Counted from the stretch's first letter, positions 11,337 through 23,445 are shown. The stretch is 64,000 bases of DNA from Spongilla lacustris (GCA_949361645.1 OX442416.1:4750629-4814628), one strand, 5' to 3'. A program made the numbers and translations. The notes: a model not told the origin generated them from the sequence alone.

Positions 11337-14300
11337 CATGTCCAACCCTCTTCACTCCAGCTCCAGTGTCACATGTCTAACCCTCTTCACTCCAGGGTAC
11401 CCTCTTCACTCCAGTGTACTCTTCAGCTCCAGTGTCACATGTCCAGCCCTCTTCACTCATGTCACATGTCCAGCCCTCTTCACTCCAGTGTCACACGTCC
11501 AGCCCTCTTCACTCCAGTGTCACATGTCCAGCTCTCTTCACTCCAGTGTCACATGTCCAGCCCTCTTCACTCCAGTGTCACATGTCCAGCCCTCGTCACT
11601 CCAGTGTCACATGTCCAGCCCTCTTCACTCCAGTGTCACATGTCCAGCCCTCTTCACTCCAGTGTCACATGTCCAACCCTCTTCACTCCAGTGTACTCTT
11701 CAGCTCCAGTGATACATGTCCAGCCCTCTTCACTCCAGTGCCCTCTTCAGCTCCAGTGCAACATGTCCAGCCCTCTTCACTCCAGTGTCACATGTCCAGC
11801 CCTCTTCACTCCAGTGACCTCTTCAGCTCCAGTGTCACATGTCCAGCCCTCTTCACTCCAGTGTCCAGTGACACATGTCCAGCCCTCTTCACTCCAGTGT
11901 CCACTTCAGCTCCAGCGACACATGTTCAGCCCTCTTCACTCCAGTGTCACATGTCCAGCCCTCTACACTCCAGTGTCACATGTCCAGCCCTCTTCACTCC
12001 AGTGTACTCTTCAGCTCCAGTGGCACATGTCCAGCCCTCTTCACTCCAGTGTCACATGTCCAGCCCTCTTCACTCCAGTGTCACATGTCCAGCCCTCTTC
12101 ACTCCAGTGTCACATGTCCAGCCCTCTTCACTCCAGTGTCACATGTCTAGCCCTCTTCACTCCAGTGTCACATGTCCAGCCATCTTCACTCCAGTGTCCT
12201 TATCAGCTCCAGTGTCACATGTCCAGCCCTCTTCACTCCAGTGCCCTCTTAACTCTAGTGTCACATGACCAGCCCTCTTCACTCCAGTGTCCTCTTCACT
12301 CGAGTGCCCTCTTCAGCTCCAGTGACACACGTCCAGCCCTCTTCACTCCAGTGACACACGTCCAGCCCTCTTCACTCCAGTGTCACATGTCCAGCCCTCT
12401 TCACTCCAGTGCCCTCTTCACTCTAGTGTCACACGTCCAGCCCTCTTCACTCCAGTGACACATGTCCTGCCCTCTACACTCCAGTGTCACATGTCCAGGC
12501 CTCTTCACTCCAGTGTCACATGTCCAGCCCTCTTCACTCCAGTGTCACATGTCCAGCCCTCTTCACTCCAGTGTCACATGTCCAGTCCTCTTCACTCCAG
12601 TGTCACATGTCCAGCCCCCTTCACTCCAGTGTCACATGTCCAGCCCTCTTCACTCCAGTGTCACATGTCCAGCCCTCTTCACTCCAGTGTCACATGTCCA
12701 GCCCTCTTCACTCCAGTGTCACATGTCCAGCCCTTTTCACTCGTGTCCTCTTCAGCTCCAGTGTCACATGTCCAACCCTCTTCACTGCAGTGTCACATGT
12801 CCAGCCCCCTTCACTCCAGTGTCACATGTCCAGCCCTCTTCACTCCAGTGTCACATGTCCAGCCCTCTTCACTCCAGTGTCACATGTCCAGCCCTTTTCA
12901 CTCGTGTCCTCTTCAGCTCCAGTGTCACATGTCCAACCCTCTTCACTGCAGTGTCACATGTCCAGCCCTCTTCACTCCAGTGTCACATGTCCAGCCCTCT
13001 TCACTCCAGTGTCACATGTCCAGCCCTTATCACTCGTGTCCTCTTCAGCTCCAGTGTCACATGTCCAACCCTCTTCACTGCAGTGTCACATGTCCAGCCC
13101 CCTTCACTCCAGTGTCACATGTCCAGCCCTCTTCACTCCAGTGTCACATGTCCAGCCCTCTTCACTCCAGTGTCACATGTCCAGCCCTTTTCACTCGTGT
13201 CCTCTTCAGCTCCAGTGTCACATGTCCAACCCTCTTCACTGCAGTGTCACATGTCCAGCCCTCTTCACTCCAGTGTCACATGTCCAGCCATCTTCACTCC
13301 AGTGTCATTATCAGCTCCAGTGTCACATGTCCAGCCCTCTTCACTCCAGTGCCCTCTTCACTCTAGTGTCACATGACCAGCCCTCTTCACTCCAGAGTCC
13401 TCTTCACTCGAGAGCCCTCTTCAGCTCCAGTGACACACGTCCAGCCCTCTTCACTCCAGTGACACACGTCCAGCCCTCTTCACTCCAGTGTCACATGTCC
13501 AACCCTCTTCACTCCAGTGTACTCTTCAGCTCCAGTGACACATGTCTAGCCCTCATCACTCCAGTGTCACATGTCCAGGCCTCTTCACTCCAGTGTCACA
13601 TGTCCAGCCCTCTTCACTCCAGTGTCACATGTCCAGCCCTCTTCACTCCAGTGTCACATGTCCAGCCCTCTTCACTCCAGTGTCACATGTCCAGCCCTCT
13701 TCACTGCAGTGTCACATGTCCAGCCCTCTTCACTCCAGTGACACATGTCCTGCCCTCTACACTCCAGTGTCACATGTCCAGGCCTCTTCACTCCAGTGTC
13801 ACATGTCCAGCCCTCTTCACTCCAGTGTCACATGTCCAGCCCTCTTCACTCCAGTGTCACATGTCCAGCCCTCTTCACTCCAGTGTCACATGTCCAGCCC
13901 TCTTCACTCCAGTGTCACATGTCCAGCCCCCTTCACTCCAGTGTCACATGTCCAGCCCTCTTCACTCCAGTGTCACATGTCCAGCCCTCTTCACTCCAGT
14001 GTCACATGTCCAGCCCTTTTCACTCGTGTCCTCTTCAGCTCCAGTGTCACATGTCCAACCCTCTTCACTGCAGTGTCACATGTCCAGCCCCCTTCACTCC
14101 AGTGTCACATGTCCAGCCCTCTTCACTCCAGTGTCACATGTCCAGCCCTCTTCACTGCAGTGTCACATGTCCAGCCCTTTTCACTCGTGTCCTCTTCAGC
14201 TCCAGTGTCACATGTCCAACCCTCTTCACTGCAGTGTCACATGTCCAGCCCTCTTCACTCCAGTGTCACATGTCCAGCCCTTTTCACTCATGTCCTCTTC

Positions 14301-15796
14301 AGCTCCAGTGTCACATGTCCAACCCTCTTCACTGCAGTGTCACATGTCCAGCCCCCTTCACTCCAGTGTCACATGTCCAGCCCTCTTCACTCCAGTGTCA
14401 CATGTCCAGCCCTCTTCACTCCAGTGTCACATATCCAGCCCTTTTCACTCGTGTCCTCTTCAGCTCCAGTGTCACATGTCCAACCCTCTTCACTGCAGTG
14501 TCACATGTCCAGCCCTCTTCACTCCAGTGTCACATGTCCAGCCATCTTCACTCCAGTGTCCTTATCAGCTCCAGTGTCACATGTCCAGCCCTCTTCACTC
14601 CAGTGCCCTCTTCACTCTAGTGTCACATGTCCAGCCCTCTTCACTCTAGTGTCACATGTCCAGCCCTCTTCACTCCAGTGTCACATGTCCAACCCTCTTC
14701 ACTCCAGTGTACTCTTCAGCTCCAGTGACACATGTCTAGCCCTCATCACTCCAGTGTCACATGTCCAACCCTCTTCACTCGAGTGCCCTCTTCAGCTCCA
14801 GTGACACACGTCCAGCCCTCTTCACTCCAGTGACACACGTCCAGCCCTCTTCACTCCAGTGTCACATGTCCAACCCTCTTCACTCCAGTGTACTCTTCAG
14901 CTCCAGTGACACATGTCTAGCCCTCATCACTCCAGTGTCACATGTCCAGGCCTCTTCACTCCAGTGTCACATGTCCCGGCCTCTTCACTCCAGTGTCACA
15001 TGTCCAGCCCTCTTCACTCCAGTGTCACATGTCCAGCCCTCTTCACTCCAGTGTCACATGTCCAGCCCTCTTCACTCCAGTGTCACATGTCCAGCCCTCT
15101 TCACTCCAGTGTCACATGTCCAGCCCTCTTCACTCCAGTGTCACATGTCCAGCCCTCTTCACTCCAGTGTCACATGTCCAGCCCTCTTCACTCCAGTGTC
15201 ACATGTCCAGCCCTCTTTACTCCAGTGTCACATGTCCAGCCCTCTTCACTCCAGTGTCCTCTTCAGCTCCAGTGACACATGTCCAGCCCTCTTCAGCTCC
15301 AGTGTCACATGTCCAGCCCTCTTCACTCCAGTGCCCTCTTCAGCTTCAGTGTCACATGTCCAGCCCTCTTCACTCCAGTGTCACATGTCCAGCCCTCTTC
15401 ACTCCAGTGTCACATGTCCAGCCCTCTTCACTCCAGTGTCACATGTCCAGCCCTCTTCACTCCAGTGTCACATGTCCAGCCCTCTTCACTCCAGTGTCAC
15501 ATGTCCAGCCCTCTTCACTCCAGTGTCCTCTTCAGCTCCAGTGTCACATGTCCAGCCCTCTTCACTCCAGTGTCACATGTTCAGCCCTCTTCACTCCAGT
15601 GACACATGTCCAGCCCTCTTCACTCCAGTGTCCTCTTCAGCTCCAGTGACACATACATGTCCAGCCCACTTCACTCCAGTGTCCTCTTCAGCTCCAGTGT
15701 CACATGTTCAGCCCTCTTCACTCCAGTGTCCTCTTCAGCTCCAGTGACACATGTCCAACCCTCTTCACTCCAGTGCCCTCTTCAGCTCCAGTGACA
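11337..15796. repeat. 29-bp minisatellite array
   Basis: About 150 copies of a 29-bp unit (core GTCACATGTCCAGCCCTC followed by TTCACTCCAGT), interspersed with shorter variants containing CTCTTCAGCTCCAGT. Because 29 is not a multiple of three and the unit is stop-free, all plus frames stay open, giving ORFs up to 721 codons with a 29-residue period (SHVQPSSLQCHMSS and onward); they are not credible proteins. Higher-order repetition is visible: a variant trio (TTTTCACTCGTGTCCTC, then GTCCAACCC, then CACTGCAGTG) recurs near 12731, 12891, 13026, 13188, 14014, 14176, 14279 and 14441. Confidence 0.97.
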
Positions 15797-17979
15797 CATG
15801 GTCCTACACAGCAGTATTGCAATGGAAAAACACTTCAAAACCAAAACTGAAGAACAAGTTAGTAGTTTCTAGGGAATACAAGTAGGAACAGCTAAACACA
15901 AAATCAAGATAACAAAAGAACTAAAACACGATGTGGCAAGAATATCAGTGGGAAGGCAGCATGACAAGACACTGAAGGTTTTTATTTGACGAATGCCTGA
16001 AAGGCTAACCCCAACAAACAAGGCGAGAATCAATGGTGAAAAAGACTGTCCTCTGCATGAACTGGAAACATCAGATAACGGCTATCTAATTAGAAAGATG
16101 CATGCTTAATACCGTACAATTACAGTGTATCGCTTCCATAGACTTTTGTGGGCAAAGTATTACATAGAATAAAACAGCGTCAGTATACTAGTAATTTAAG
16201 TGCTTTAAATAGAACATGTTTCGTGGTGATACGCAGAAGCTTCGTAATGAGAAAAGGGGTGTGTGCTAAGCTTAAACCATGATACATGCTTTTACCTGCG
16301 CGTAAAGTTATGGGTACCGTTTGCTGTTTTGAAACAAAACTAGGAACAGCTAGCGCATCCTAGTCATCGGCACCTATTGCATTGTATCGCTTTACATATC
16401 ACACCAAGCAAGATAAAACTCACCGGAACGGATACTGGAATGACGGATTAATGGCAGGAGTCCTGAATGTACGTTGCACAGCTAGACATTTACAATTTGG
16501 CCGCATGAAAATGTCACGTGCGCTCACGTAAAATTAAATTTTACCCATGCCTGAGTTAAGAATTATATATTGTTTCTTACGTGAACTTATTCACAACTAC
16601 TGTGTACAAAGTGTGAATTTTTCTAGACCTTCATCAGCACATAAATCAGTACACGGAAATGCGCAAAAATCGTGTGTGTAGCATATATAGGCAGCGAAGT
16701 GTCTATTGGCAGGTGCAAGAGGGAATACCATGGATATTAGAGGTAATAATGTCTATGGAAATACAGGGGAAGGGGCGTGGCGCGATGCAGTTCCATCGGC
16801 ATTACATGTACATGTACGTATTCGATGCTTGTAGGCGTGGTTAGAGAGTTGATGAAATAAATAATGGTTGAAAGAGAGAAACATGGTGAGAAATAGAAAG
16901 TGCTAACTTTGACCAGATGGACAGTTTTAGTCCGTGGGGCAAGGTAGTATGTAATTCATCTATCCAATACGTTTCTCTTTGCAGTAAGTTCGTGGGTGTT
17001 GTTATACCTCAATCGGTATGATAGTGAAGTTATAAGTGCCGTGAGTGTCAGAGTGTGTGTACTTGTGTGATGTCTTAGTCGCGATCTGATAGGGGTCGAT
17101 GTCTGCCCAACATTATTGCAGATGAGCTAGTCTGTATGAGTGCCTGTGCGTTGTGAGTGCCTGTGCGTTGTGAGTGCCTGTGCGTTGTGAGTGCCTGAGT
17201 GATGCGAGTGCATATGTATTACCTGTGTGTATGTATGTGAGTTCACGTATTACATGTGGTATGTGTATTTGGGTGCATGTGTATTATACATGTATGTGTG
17301 TATGTGTGCATATTATGTGAATACCTGTGTGTTATAAGTGTATGTATGTGAGTGTATGTGTGTTGTGAGTGTATTGCATATTATGAGTACATGCATGTGT
17401 GTGAGTGCATGTATGTTATGTGAATGCATGTGCATTAGGTGAGTACCAGTGTGTTGTAAGTGTACATGTATGTGTATGTGTGCATGTGTGTTATGTGGTT
17501 GTGTGTACTGTGACGAGGATGATAATCAATGACGGCGGTGTCATTTGATGTGAATAGTGCAAGGGGCACTTTAATGTGGGCGTGGCCAGGTGCTGGGAGT
17601 AGTGACGATGTAAGGGGCTTTCCGAAGAAGAAGGGGGCGGGGCAAGGTGTGGCTGGTCGTTCAGGTCAGAGGAGCATGTTTATATGTGTGTTACATGTAT
17701 GTGAGTGGTGGTATGCCTGACTTGTAATATGTTTTTATTTTACAGAAGTAGTCACTGATGTTTGAATAGGGGGCCCTAAGGTTGTTATATGGAAACTAGC
17801 AAGACACTGAAATGATTTATTGGATAGGCATTGTAGAAGCGGCCAGAGGCTGTTAGCATGTTCCATAAGGCTTTTGGAGCTTTAACCATAAATACCTATA
17901 TATATTTTCCGCCCCATAAGTGCCTTCACTGATTATTTTGAAATGTGATTACATGCATGTATATGAAATGCATAAAAGT
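15797..17979. other. Intergenic with degenerate TG-rich repeat
   Basis: No gene recognised. 17040-17510 is a degenerate GT-rich tract with three tandem 17-bp copies of TGAGTGCCTGTGCGTTG near 17145-17195 and many TGTATGTGTG variants. At 17816-17821 the minus strand reads AATAAA, a plausible polyadenylation signal for the gene ending at 17980. Confidence 0.6.
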
Positions 17980-19613
17980 TCAAACAGATTTGCAAGTGCC
18001 AAAAGATGGTACACTTGAGACAGTTGACATTCCAGAGAACTGTGAAGGAAAATATAGTTGCATGGCATGAGGGATGCCTTGTTGTAACGTAGGAATACAT
18101 TGTTGCACTGGAGCGACAAACTGTTGCACTGGAGGGGCAAAGTGTTGCACTGAAGGGGCAAAGTGTTGCACTGAAGGAGCAAAGTGTTGCACTGAAGGGG
18201 CAAAGTGTTGCACTGGAGGGACAAACTGTTGCACTGGTGTGGCAAACTGTTGCACTGGAGGAACAACCTGCTGCACTGGTGGGGCAAACTGTTGCACTGG
18301 TGGGGCAAACTGTTGCACTGGAGGGACAAATTGTTGCATTGATGAGGCAAACTGTTGCACTGGAGGGGCAAACTGTTGAACTGGAGGGGCAAACTGTTGA
18401 ACTGGAGGGGCAAACTGTTGAACTGGAGGGGCAAACTGTTGCACTAGAGGGGCAAACTGTTGCACTGGAGGGGCAAACTGTTGCACTGGAGGAACAACCT
18501 GCTGCACTGGTGGGACAAACTGTTGCACTGGAGGGACAAACTGTTGCATTGGAGGGGCAAACTGTTGCACTGGTGGGGCAAAGTGTGGGACAAACTGTTG
18601 CCTTGGAGGGACAAACTGTTGCACTGGAGGAACAACCTGTTGGATGAGGGGAGCACATTGCCGAAATGTTTGAGAATCAAGCAGTTGCTGCTTCAACACA
18701 TTCTGCCCTTTTTCCGGGGGATCTAATGGGCTGTGGTTCCACCACTGATTAACATTGCGGCCCTAAAGAAAGAACAAGAAAGTGATGAGATCAAAAATGC
18801 TAGCATGTTTTATTTATATTTCTTACACGTGCACGGTTAAGTCCTCTTTTGACATCCTTAACTAGTACTGTGGAGTCAAAATCATATTCAGGAGATCGCT
18901 TACGAGGCGATCGAGGAGTGCTCTCCCCCTTACGGGGGGGGCGATCGATGAGTCATTTCTTGCTTACGGGGCGATCGAGGAGTGCTCTCCCGATTACGGG
19001 GCGATCGAGGAGTGCTCTCTCGCTTACGGGGAGGCGATCGAGGTGTGCTCTCCCGCTTACGGGGGGGCGATCGAGAAGTCATCTCCCGCTTACGGGGTGA
19101 TCGAGGAGTGCTCTCTCGCTTACGGGGAGGCGATCGAGGTGTGCTCTCCCGCTTACGGGGGGGCCATTGAGAAGTTATCTCTCGCTTACGGGGCGATCGA
19201 GGAGTGCTCTCCCGCTTACGGGGCGATCGAGATGTGCTCTCCCGCTTACGGGGCGGCGATCGAGGTGTGCTCTCCCGGGATCGGCAAGATCTCTCCAGCG
19301 TACGGGGCGATCGCGGAGGCGCAGATCTCTCCGACGTGGCTGATTGAGCTTCAGACTGCAGTGTGGTGGCTGGTTCAGCTTCCGACGGCAGTGACGTCGA
19401 CGTGGCTGGTTGAAGTGAAACATGTACAGGCATCATCGTTGTGGTGGGATTAGCCGACTGCAGCTGCGGTACCGGTGACGCGGCGCCGGCGTTGTGAGCA
19501 GGAGCAGGAATGGCTGCGATGATCCCAGGATCATCGTCAGCAACCGACTGCATTTTATCACTATAGTAGTAATTTTGTTTAGTACAACGTAAAAAATGCA
19601 GCAATGTAGACAT
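17980..19613 (-). CDS. SR-repeat / APPVQQF-repeat protein, two exons, frameshifted
   Basis: I join two exons by an intron at 18763-18826 (64 bp; donor GTAAGA, acceptor TTTCTTTAG, phase 0). Exon 1 starts at ATG 19613 or 19553 (MQSVADDDPG); it encodes a Pro/Ala/Thr-rich stretch and then about 12 copies of a 10-11 residue Arg/Ser/Pro unit (KRESTPRSPRK type) reminiscent of SR-domain proteins that bind RNA or splicing partners. Exon 2 encodes GRNVNQWWNHSPLDPPEK, then about 26 copies of a 7-residue unit (APPVQQF) and an ordinary tail ending GTCKSV at 17980. In exon 1 an eight-G tract at 18934-18941 shifts the frame by one base, ending the ORF at 18930; the neighbouring frame continues to the donor. 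This may be a sequencing slip or a real mutation. Both repeat blocks are coding minisatellites. No known family; nuclear, RNA-linked role is only inferred from composition. Confidence 0.6.
18085..18640 (-). repeat. 21-bp coding minisatellite (7-residue unit)
   Basis: About 26 copies of a 21-bp unit (GGCAAACTGTTGCACTGG plus 3 bp), read on the minus strand as APPVQQF / VPPVQQF. One copy is interrupted near 18580-18600 (TGTGGGACAAACTG). Length conservation in multiples of three fits selection for reading frame in the enclosing ORF. Confidence 0.9.
18900..19275 (-). repeat. 30/33-bp coding repeat (Arg/Ser/Pro unit)
   Basis: About 12 copies of a 30-bp or 33-bp unit containing GCTTACGGGGCGATCGAGG. 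On the minus strand each encodes 10 or 11 residues of type STPRSP(P)RKRE. The 3-bp length difference keeps frame, except at the eight-G tract 18934-18941. Confidence 0.85.
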
Positions 19614-19668
19614 ACCTCGAGCTCCCCATGTTCTCGTACCTCATGCACATGATATGCGATTTTGCGTC

Positions 19669-19675
19669 GACGTCA
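19669..19675. promoter_or_regulatory. CRE-like half palindrome
   Basis: GACGTCA lies about 55 bp upstream of the first possible ATG of the SR-repeat gene. It resembles the CREB/ATF site, but a 7-bp match is weak evidence alone. Confidence 0.25.
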
Positions 19676-19964
19676 TGTTTACGTGATGACAAGATTCTGC
19701 ATTTCCGCCTCAAGCGCTTTTGCTTGAGAGAAAATTACTAATCGGTACAACTCGAGAATTAGGCAACCATACCCTCGATCCTTCCACGCAAGGTTCTGTT
19801 ACACCAACCCCAAACTGTTGTATATTTAGTGCAGTTAAGTACAATTACGCGACTAATCAAAACCATATATCCAAACACGTTGGGAACATTCAAAATCATC
19901 TTCCTCTTCTTCTTCTGCACTTTGGTCATCTGCATGTAAGGGAGGAGAGAGAATATGAATGCAC

Positions 19965-20234
19965 TCATGCACTCATTAATGTACCATCTGAATCGTCATC
20001 CGATTTCATTTCTTCTATTAACTGAGCAGTTACAGTAGCATAGAGTGTGATTTGTTGCTCCCTTATTGCCAATACACGCCTCAGTTCGTAGTTTTCCGTT
20101 TCTAGCTCCTCTAATTGCGCTCGAAGGTCTTTTATTTCTTTCTCAAGTGCTTCATCTAGATGTACATTGTATACGTAGGGAGAACACAACAAAATGATCC
20201 AGCACATAGGATGTAAATGTATTGTATAATACAC
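19965..20234 (-). CDS. Small coiled-coil / leucine-zipper-like ORF
   Basis: An 89-codon ORF. Its first 26 residues are hydrophobic and may be untranslated or a signal-like segment; from LDEALEKEIKDLRAQLEE onward it forms a heptad coiled coil (Leu/Ile at a and d positions) of about 40 residues, followed by an acidic tail KSDDDSDGTLMSA. A CTAG acceptor-like site at the 'LDEA' boundary suggests this may instead be a terminal exon whose upstream exon I could not place in phase. There is no basic region before the zipper, so it is not a classical bZIP. A full CRE palindrome lies just upstream. Function unknown. Confidence 0.4.
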   Translation of the reverse strand: MYYTIHLHPMCWIILLCSPYVYNVHLDEALEKEIKDLRAQLEELETENYELRRVLAIREQQITLYATVTAQLIEEMKSDDDSDGTLMSA

Positions 20235-20267
20235 TTAGCATCCATTCCAGCTGAGAGCGTCGAATTA

Positions 20268-20275
20268 TGACGTCA
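20268..20275. promoter_or_regulatory. CRE-like palindrome TGACGTCA
   Basis: A perfect 8-bp CREB/ATF palindrome 34 bp upstream of the ATG of the leucine-zipper-like ORF. Position is right for a promoter element; no TATA box is evident. Chance occurrence cannot be excluded. Confidence 0.35.
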
Positions 20276-20752
20276 TTAATTCCATTATCATTGCGGGGTA
20301 AGGTGTTTGGAGTTTTTTAAATGTTTTTTTTTTTGTGGACTGTGCATATGAATGTCTGCGGAGATGTTCATGCACATGGGCTAGCTTACATGTGTAAATT
20401 TACATGTATATGGACAAACTACGCAACATGCAAGCTACATGTACATGTACATGGTAGTATATGTACACACCAGTACCGGTACACACATGTACCCTATGCA
20501 TGTATTCATAATCCAAAACTCCAAATTGGTGGTTTACCTAGCCATTCAAGTTCAACTCCACCCCTGTCAAAATGAACACCTGCCCATGATAACTTTTCCT
20601 TTGAACGCTATTGTATTCTAAGATGCCTTCTCCTAGACTAACATCTTCTCTGACTTACATGTACCACTGCTCACAGTATCCATGGAAGCCACATTCACCT
20701 AGGTAAGAGTCACACAGTGTAAATTGGTGACCTCAATTTCATTTACAAAGTA
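20276..20752. other. Intergenic, no gene seen
   Basis: AT-rich sequence with several ACATGTACATGT palindromic stretches (about 20400-20460); short ORFs only. Confidence 0.5.
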
Positions 20753-20754
20753 CA

Positions 20755-20811
<57 letters not shown>
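20753..20811. repeat. (AC)n microsatellite
   Basis: About 29 uninterrupted AC dinucleotides. Confidence 0.98.
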
Positions 20812-20812
<1 letters not shown>

Positions 20813-21022
20813 CCCAGGCACCAACACAACACACAAGTACACCCACACAACACATGCACATGCATTCACACAACATGCAGGCACCCATTCAACACACAGG
20901 CACTCACATACACACAGGCACCCACACAACACACAGGCACCCACACAACACACTGGCTCCCACACAACACACAGGCACCCACACAACACACAGGCACCCA
21001 CACAACACACAGGCACTCACTA
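20812..21022. repeat. 19-bp AC-rich minisatellite
   Basis: About 10 copies of a 19-bp unit (CAGGCACCCACACAACACA and variants). A more degenerate relative of the same array occurs at 24040-24310. Confidence 0.9.
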
Positions 21023-21057
21023 TTGATATCACACTCATGTACTCTCACAGGATATGC

Positions 21058-21245
21058 ATGTACAGCATGTGTGTATGTGTACAGCATGTGTGTATGTATA
21101 CAGCATATGTGTATGTGCACAGCATGTGTGTATGTGTACAGCATGTGTGTATGTGTGTGTATGTGTACAGCATGTGTGTATGTGCACAGCATGTGTGTAT
21201 GTGTACAGCATGTGTGTATGTGTACAGAATGTATCATGTGTGTGC
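21058..21245. repeat. 19-bp GT-rich minisatellite
   Basis: About nine copies of ACAGCATGTGTGTATGTGT with one extra TGTGTGTA insertion near 21150. Directly follows the AC-rich array; the two are similar in base pattern but opposite in strand bias. Confidence 0.9.
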
Positions 21246-21454
21246 ATGTACATTTGTGCATAAGGTTACCTGCCTGCAACAGCCAATGTCGCTAATTGCT
21301 GGTAGTTTCCATGAACCACTTACAATCACTACTTGCACTCTTCTTCAAGTGGTCAAGAAGTTCTTCAACAATGATCCCTCTCCCTCTGCCCTCCTGTTCC
21401 ACCATGTCCATCAATGACTGCACATGTATGGGAAGGTGGGGGGAGGTGGGTGTG

Positions 21455-21842
21455 GTAGTACAAATGTGCGTACAGTGGGTAGTACAAATGTGCATACAGT
21501 GGGTAGTACAAATGTGTGTACAGTGGGTAGTACAAATGTGCATATAGTGGGTAGTACAAATGTGCGTACAGTGGGTAGTACAAATGTGCGTACAGTGGGT
21601 AGTACAAATGTGCGTACAGTGGGTAGTACAAATGTGCATACAGTGGGTAGTACAAATGTGCGTACAGTGGGTAGTACAAATGTGCGTACAGTGGGTAGTA
21701 CAAATGTGTGTATAGTGGGTAGTACAAATGTGCGTACAGTGGGTAGTACAAATGTGCGTACAGTGGGTAGTACAAATGTGCGTACAGTGGGTAGTACAAA
21801 TGTGCGTACAGTGGGTAGTACAAATGTGTCTGCAGTGGGTAG
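21455..21842. repeat. 24-bp minisatellite, left part
   Basis: About 16 copies of a 24-bp unit (GTACAAATGTGCGTACAGTG plus GGTA). The array continues, in register, after the transposon 21845-22802. Stop-free frames give ORFs on both strands (NVRTVGST and YPLYAHLY cycles), which I regard as by-products. Confidence 0.96.
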
Positions 21843-21844
21843 TA

Positions 21845-22802
21845 GGGGAGGAGTGGGTTAGTTGAGCCACTTTTTAGGTTTAGGTTTATACTGCCTCTGA
21901 GGTTTGGTATTAAGCTGAGGTTAATAGTCTGATGTAAAGGGGCATCACTTGGGTACATGTCGTAGGAATGTTAGAGACTGGGGATGTACGTGAGAATAGG
22001 GACATTATTAAAAATCAACAGGTGTCAAATGGCACAACTAACCCAGCCAAGTGGGTTAGTTGTGCCAGGTACATGGGTCAGGTGAGCCATATGCTGCCTT
22101 CAGCCAAAGTTAGTTGCATTGCACAATAATTGCTAACATAAGTAGGTCTAGGCCTTACGTTGTCAAATCATTGATCCTAGCAAATTCATACACTAATGCA
22201 TGACACTTTTTCAACGACAGCTCTTGAAATTGATCAGGAAGTGTTTTTAACGTAATTTATAGTCATTTTTCCTTTTAGAAATAAAAACAGAATGCTTCTG
22301 AGATTGCTGCATAGCCAAATAGGCATAGCTCACTATTTCTGTTACATAAATCAATAAATCATTTTAATGCCATACAATTGCAGCTAAAGCATATGGCTCA
22401 ACTATCCTCCTTAGCAAATGGCTCAACTAACCCCACTACTAACTTTTCCTGTAACTAGCTAAGTTGTATAAAAAGGAAGCAAAGTATAGAATTCATTATA
22501 AACATAAATATAGCTGCATAGATGCACTTTCAAACACCCAAGACTGAAACAAGAATATAGTCATCGTGTAGAAATTATGAGGGCACAAACCGCAAAAACA
22601 GAATTTCACTTTGATCATCAAAATTCTTATTTTTGAATTTCACATTCTGATGAATACTAAAACAAAATCCTAAAGTAGGACAAAAATTTAGTCATAACAC
22701 TTAATGCCAATATATGTTAACATAATTCAATATGTTTATTCATGGGGCTAAAACAGGGGGTGGCTCAACTAACCCAGTGGCTCAACTAACCCACTCCTCC
22801 CC
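21845..22802. mobile_element. 958-bp non-autonomous Tc1/mariner-type element
   Basis: The segment is bounded by perfect inverted repeats of 27 bp beginning GGGGAGGAGTGGGTTAG and is flanked on both sides by TA (21843-21844 and 22803-22804). Removing it restores an exact copy of the host 24-bp minisatellite unit (GGGTAG-TA-CAAATG), so TA is a genuine target-site duplication, the hallmark of the Tc1/mariner/pogo group. Internal copies of GTTAGTTG(A/T)GCCA occur near 22028, 22062, 22392 and 22415 on both strands. There is no ORF of useful length, so movement would need a transposase from elsewhere. Confidence 0.9.
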
Positions 22803-22804
22803 TA

Positions 22805-23445
22805 CAAATGTGTGTACAGTGGGTAGTACAAATGTGCGTACAGTGGGTAGTATAAATGTGTCTGCAGTGGGTAGTACAAATGTGTGTACAGTGGGTAGTA
22901 CAAATGTGCGTACAGTGGGTAGTACAAATGTGCGTACAGTGGGTAGTACAAATGTGCATACAGTGGGTAGTACAAATGTGCGTACAGTGGGTAGTACAAA
23001 TGTGTGTACAGTGGGTAGTACAAATGTGCGTACAGTGGGTAGTACAAATGTGCGTACAGTGGGTAGCACAAATGTGCGTACAGTGGGTAGTACAAATGTG
23101 CGTACAGTGGGTAGTACAAATGTGCGTACAGTGGGTAGTACAAATGTGCGTACAGTGGGTAGTACAAATGTGCGTACAGTGGGTAGTACAAATGTGCGTA
23201 CAGTGGGTAGTACAAATGTGCGTACAGTGGGTAGTACAAATGTGCGTACAGTGGGTAGTACAAATGTGCGTACAGTGGGTAGTACAAATGTGCGTACAGT
23301 GGGTAGTACAAATGTGCGTACAGTGGGTAGTACAAATGTGCGTACAGTGGGTAGTACAAATGTGCGTACAGTGGGTAGTACAAATGTGCGTACAGTGGGT
23401 AGTACAAATGTGCGTACAGTGGGTAGCACAAATGTGCGTACAGTG
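22805..23445. repeat. 24-bp minisatellite, right part
   Basis: About 27 copies of the same 24-bp unit as at 21455. Copies beyond about 23060 are nearly identical, while the first ten carry variants (GTGTGT, GTCTGC, GCATAC) shared with the left part. Confidence 0.96.

Noticed and set aside
12484..14649. 721-codon plus ORF in the 29-bp array
   Set aside because: Three overlapping plus frames are equally open, which is expected from a stop-free 29-bp unit.
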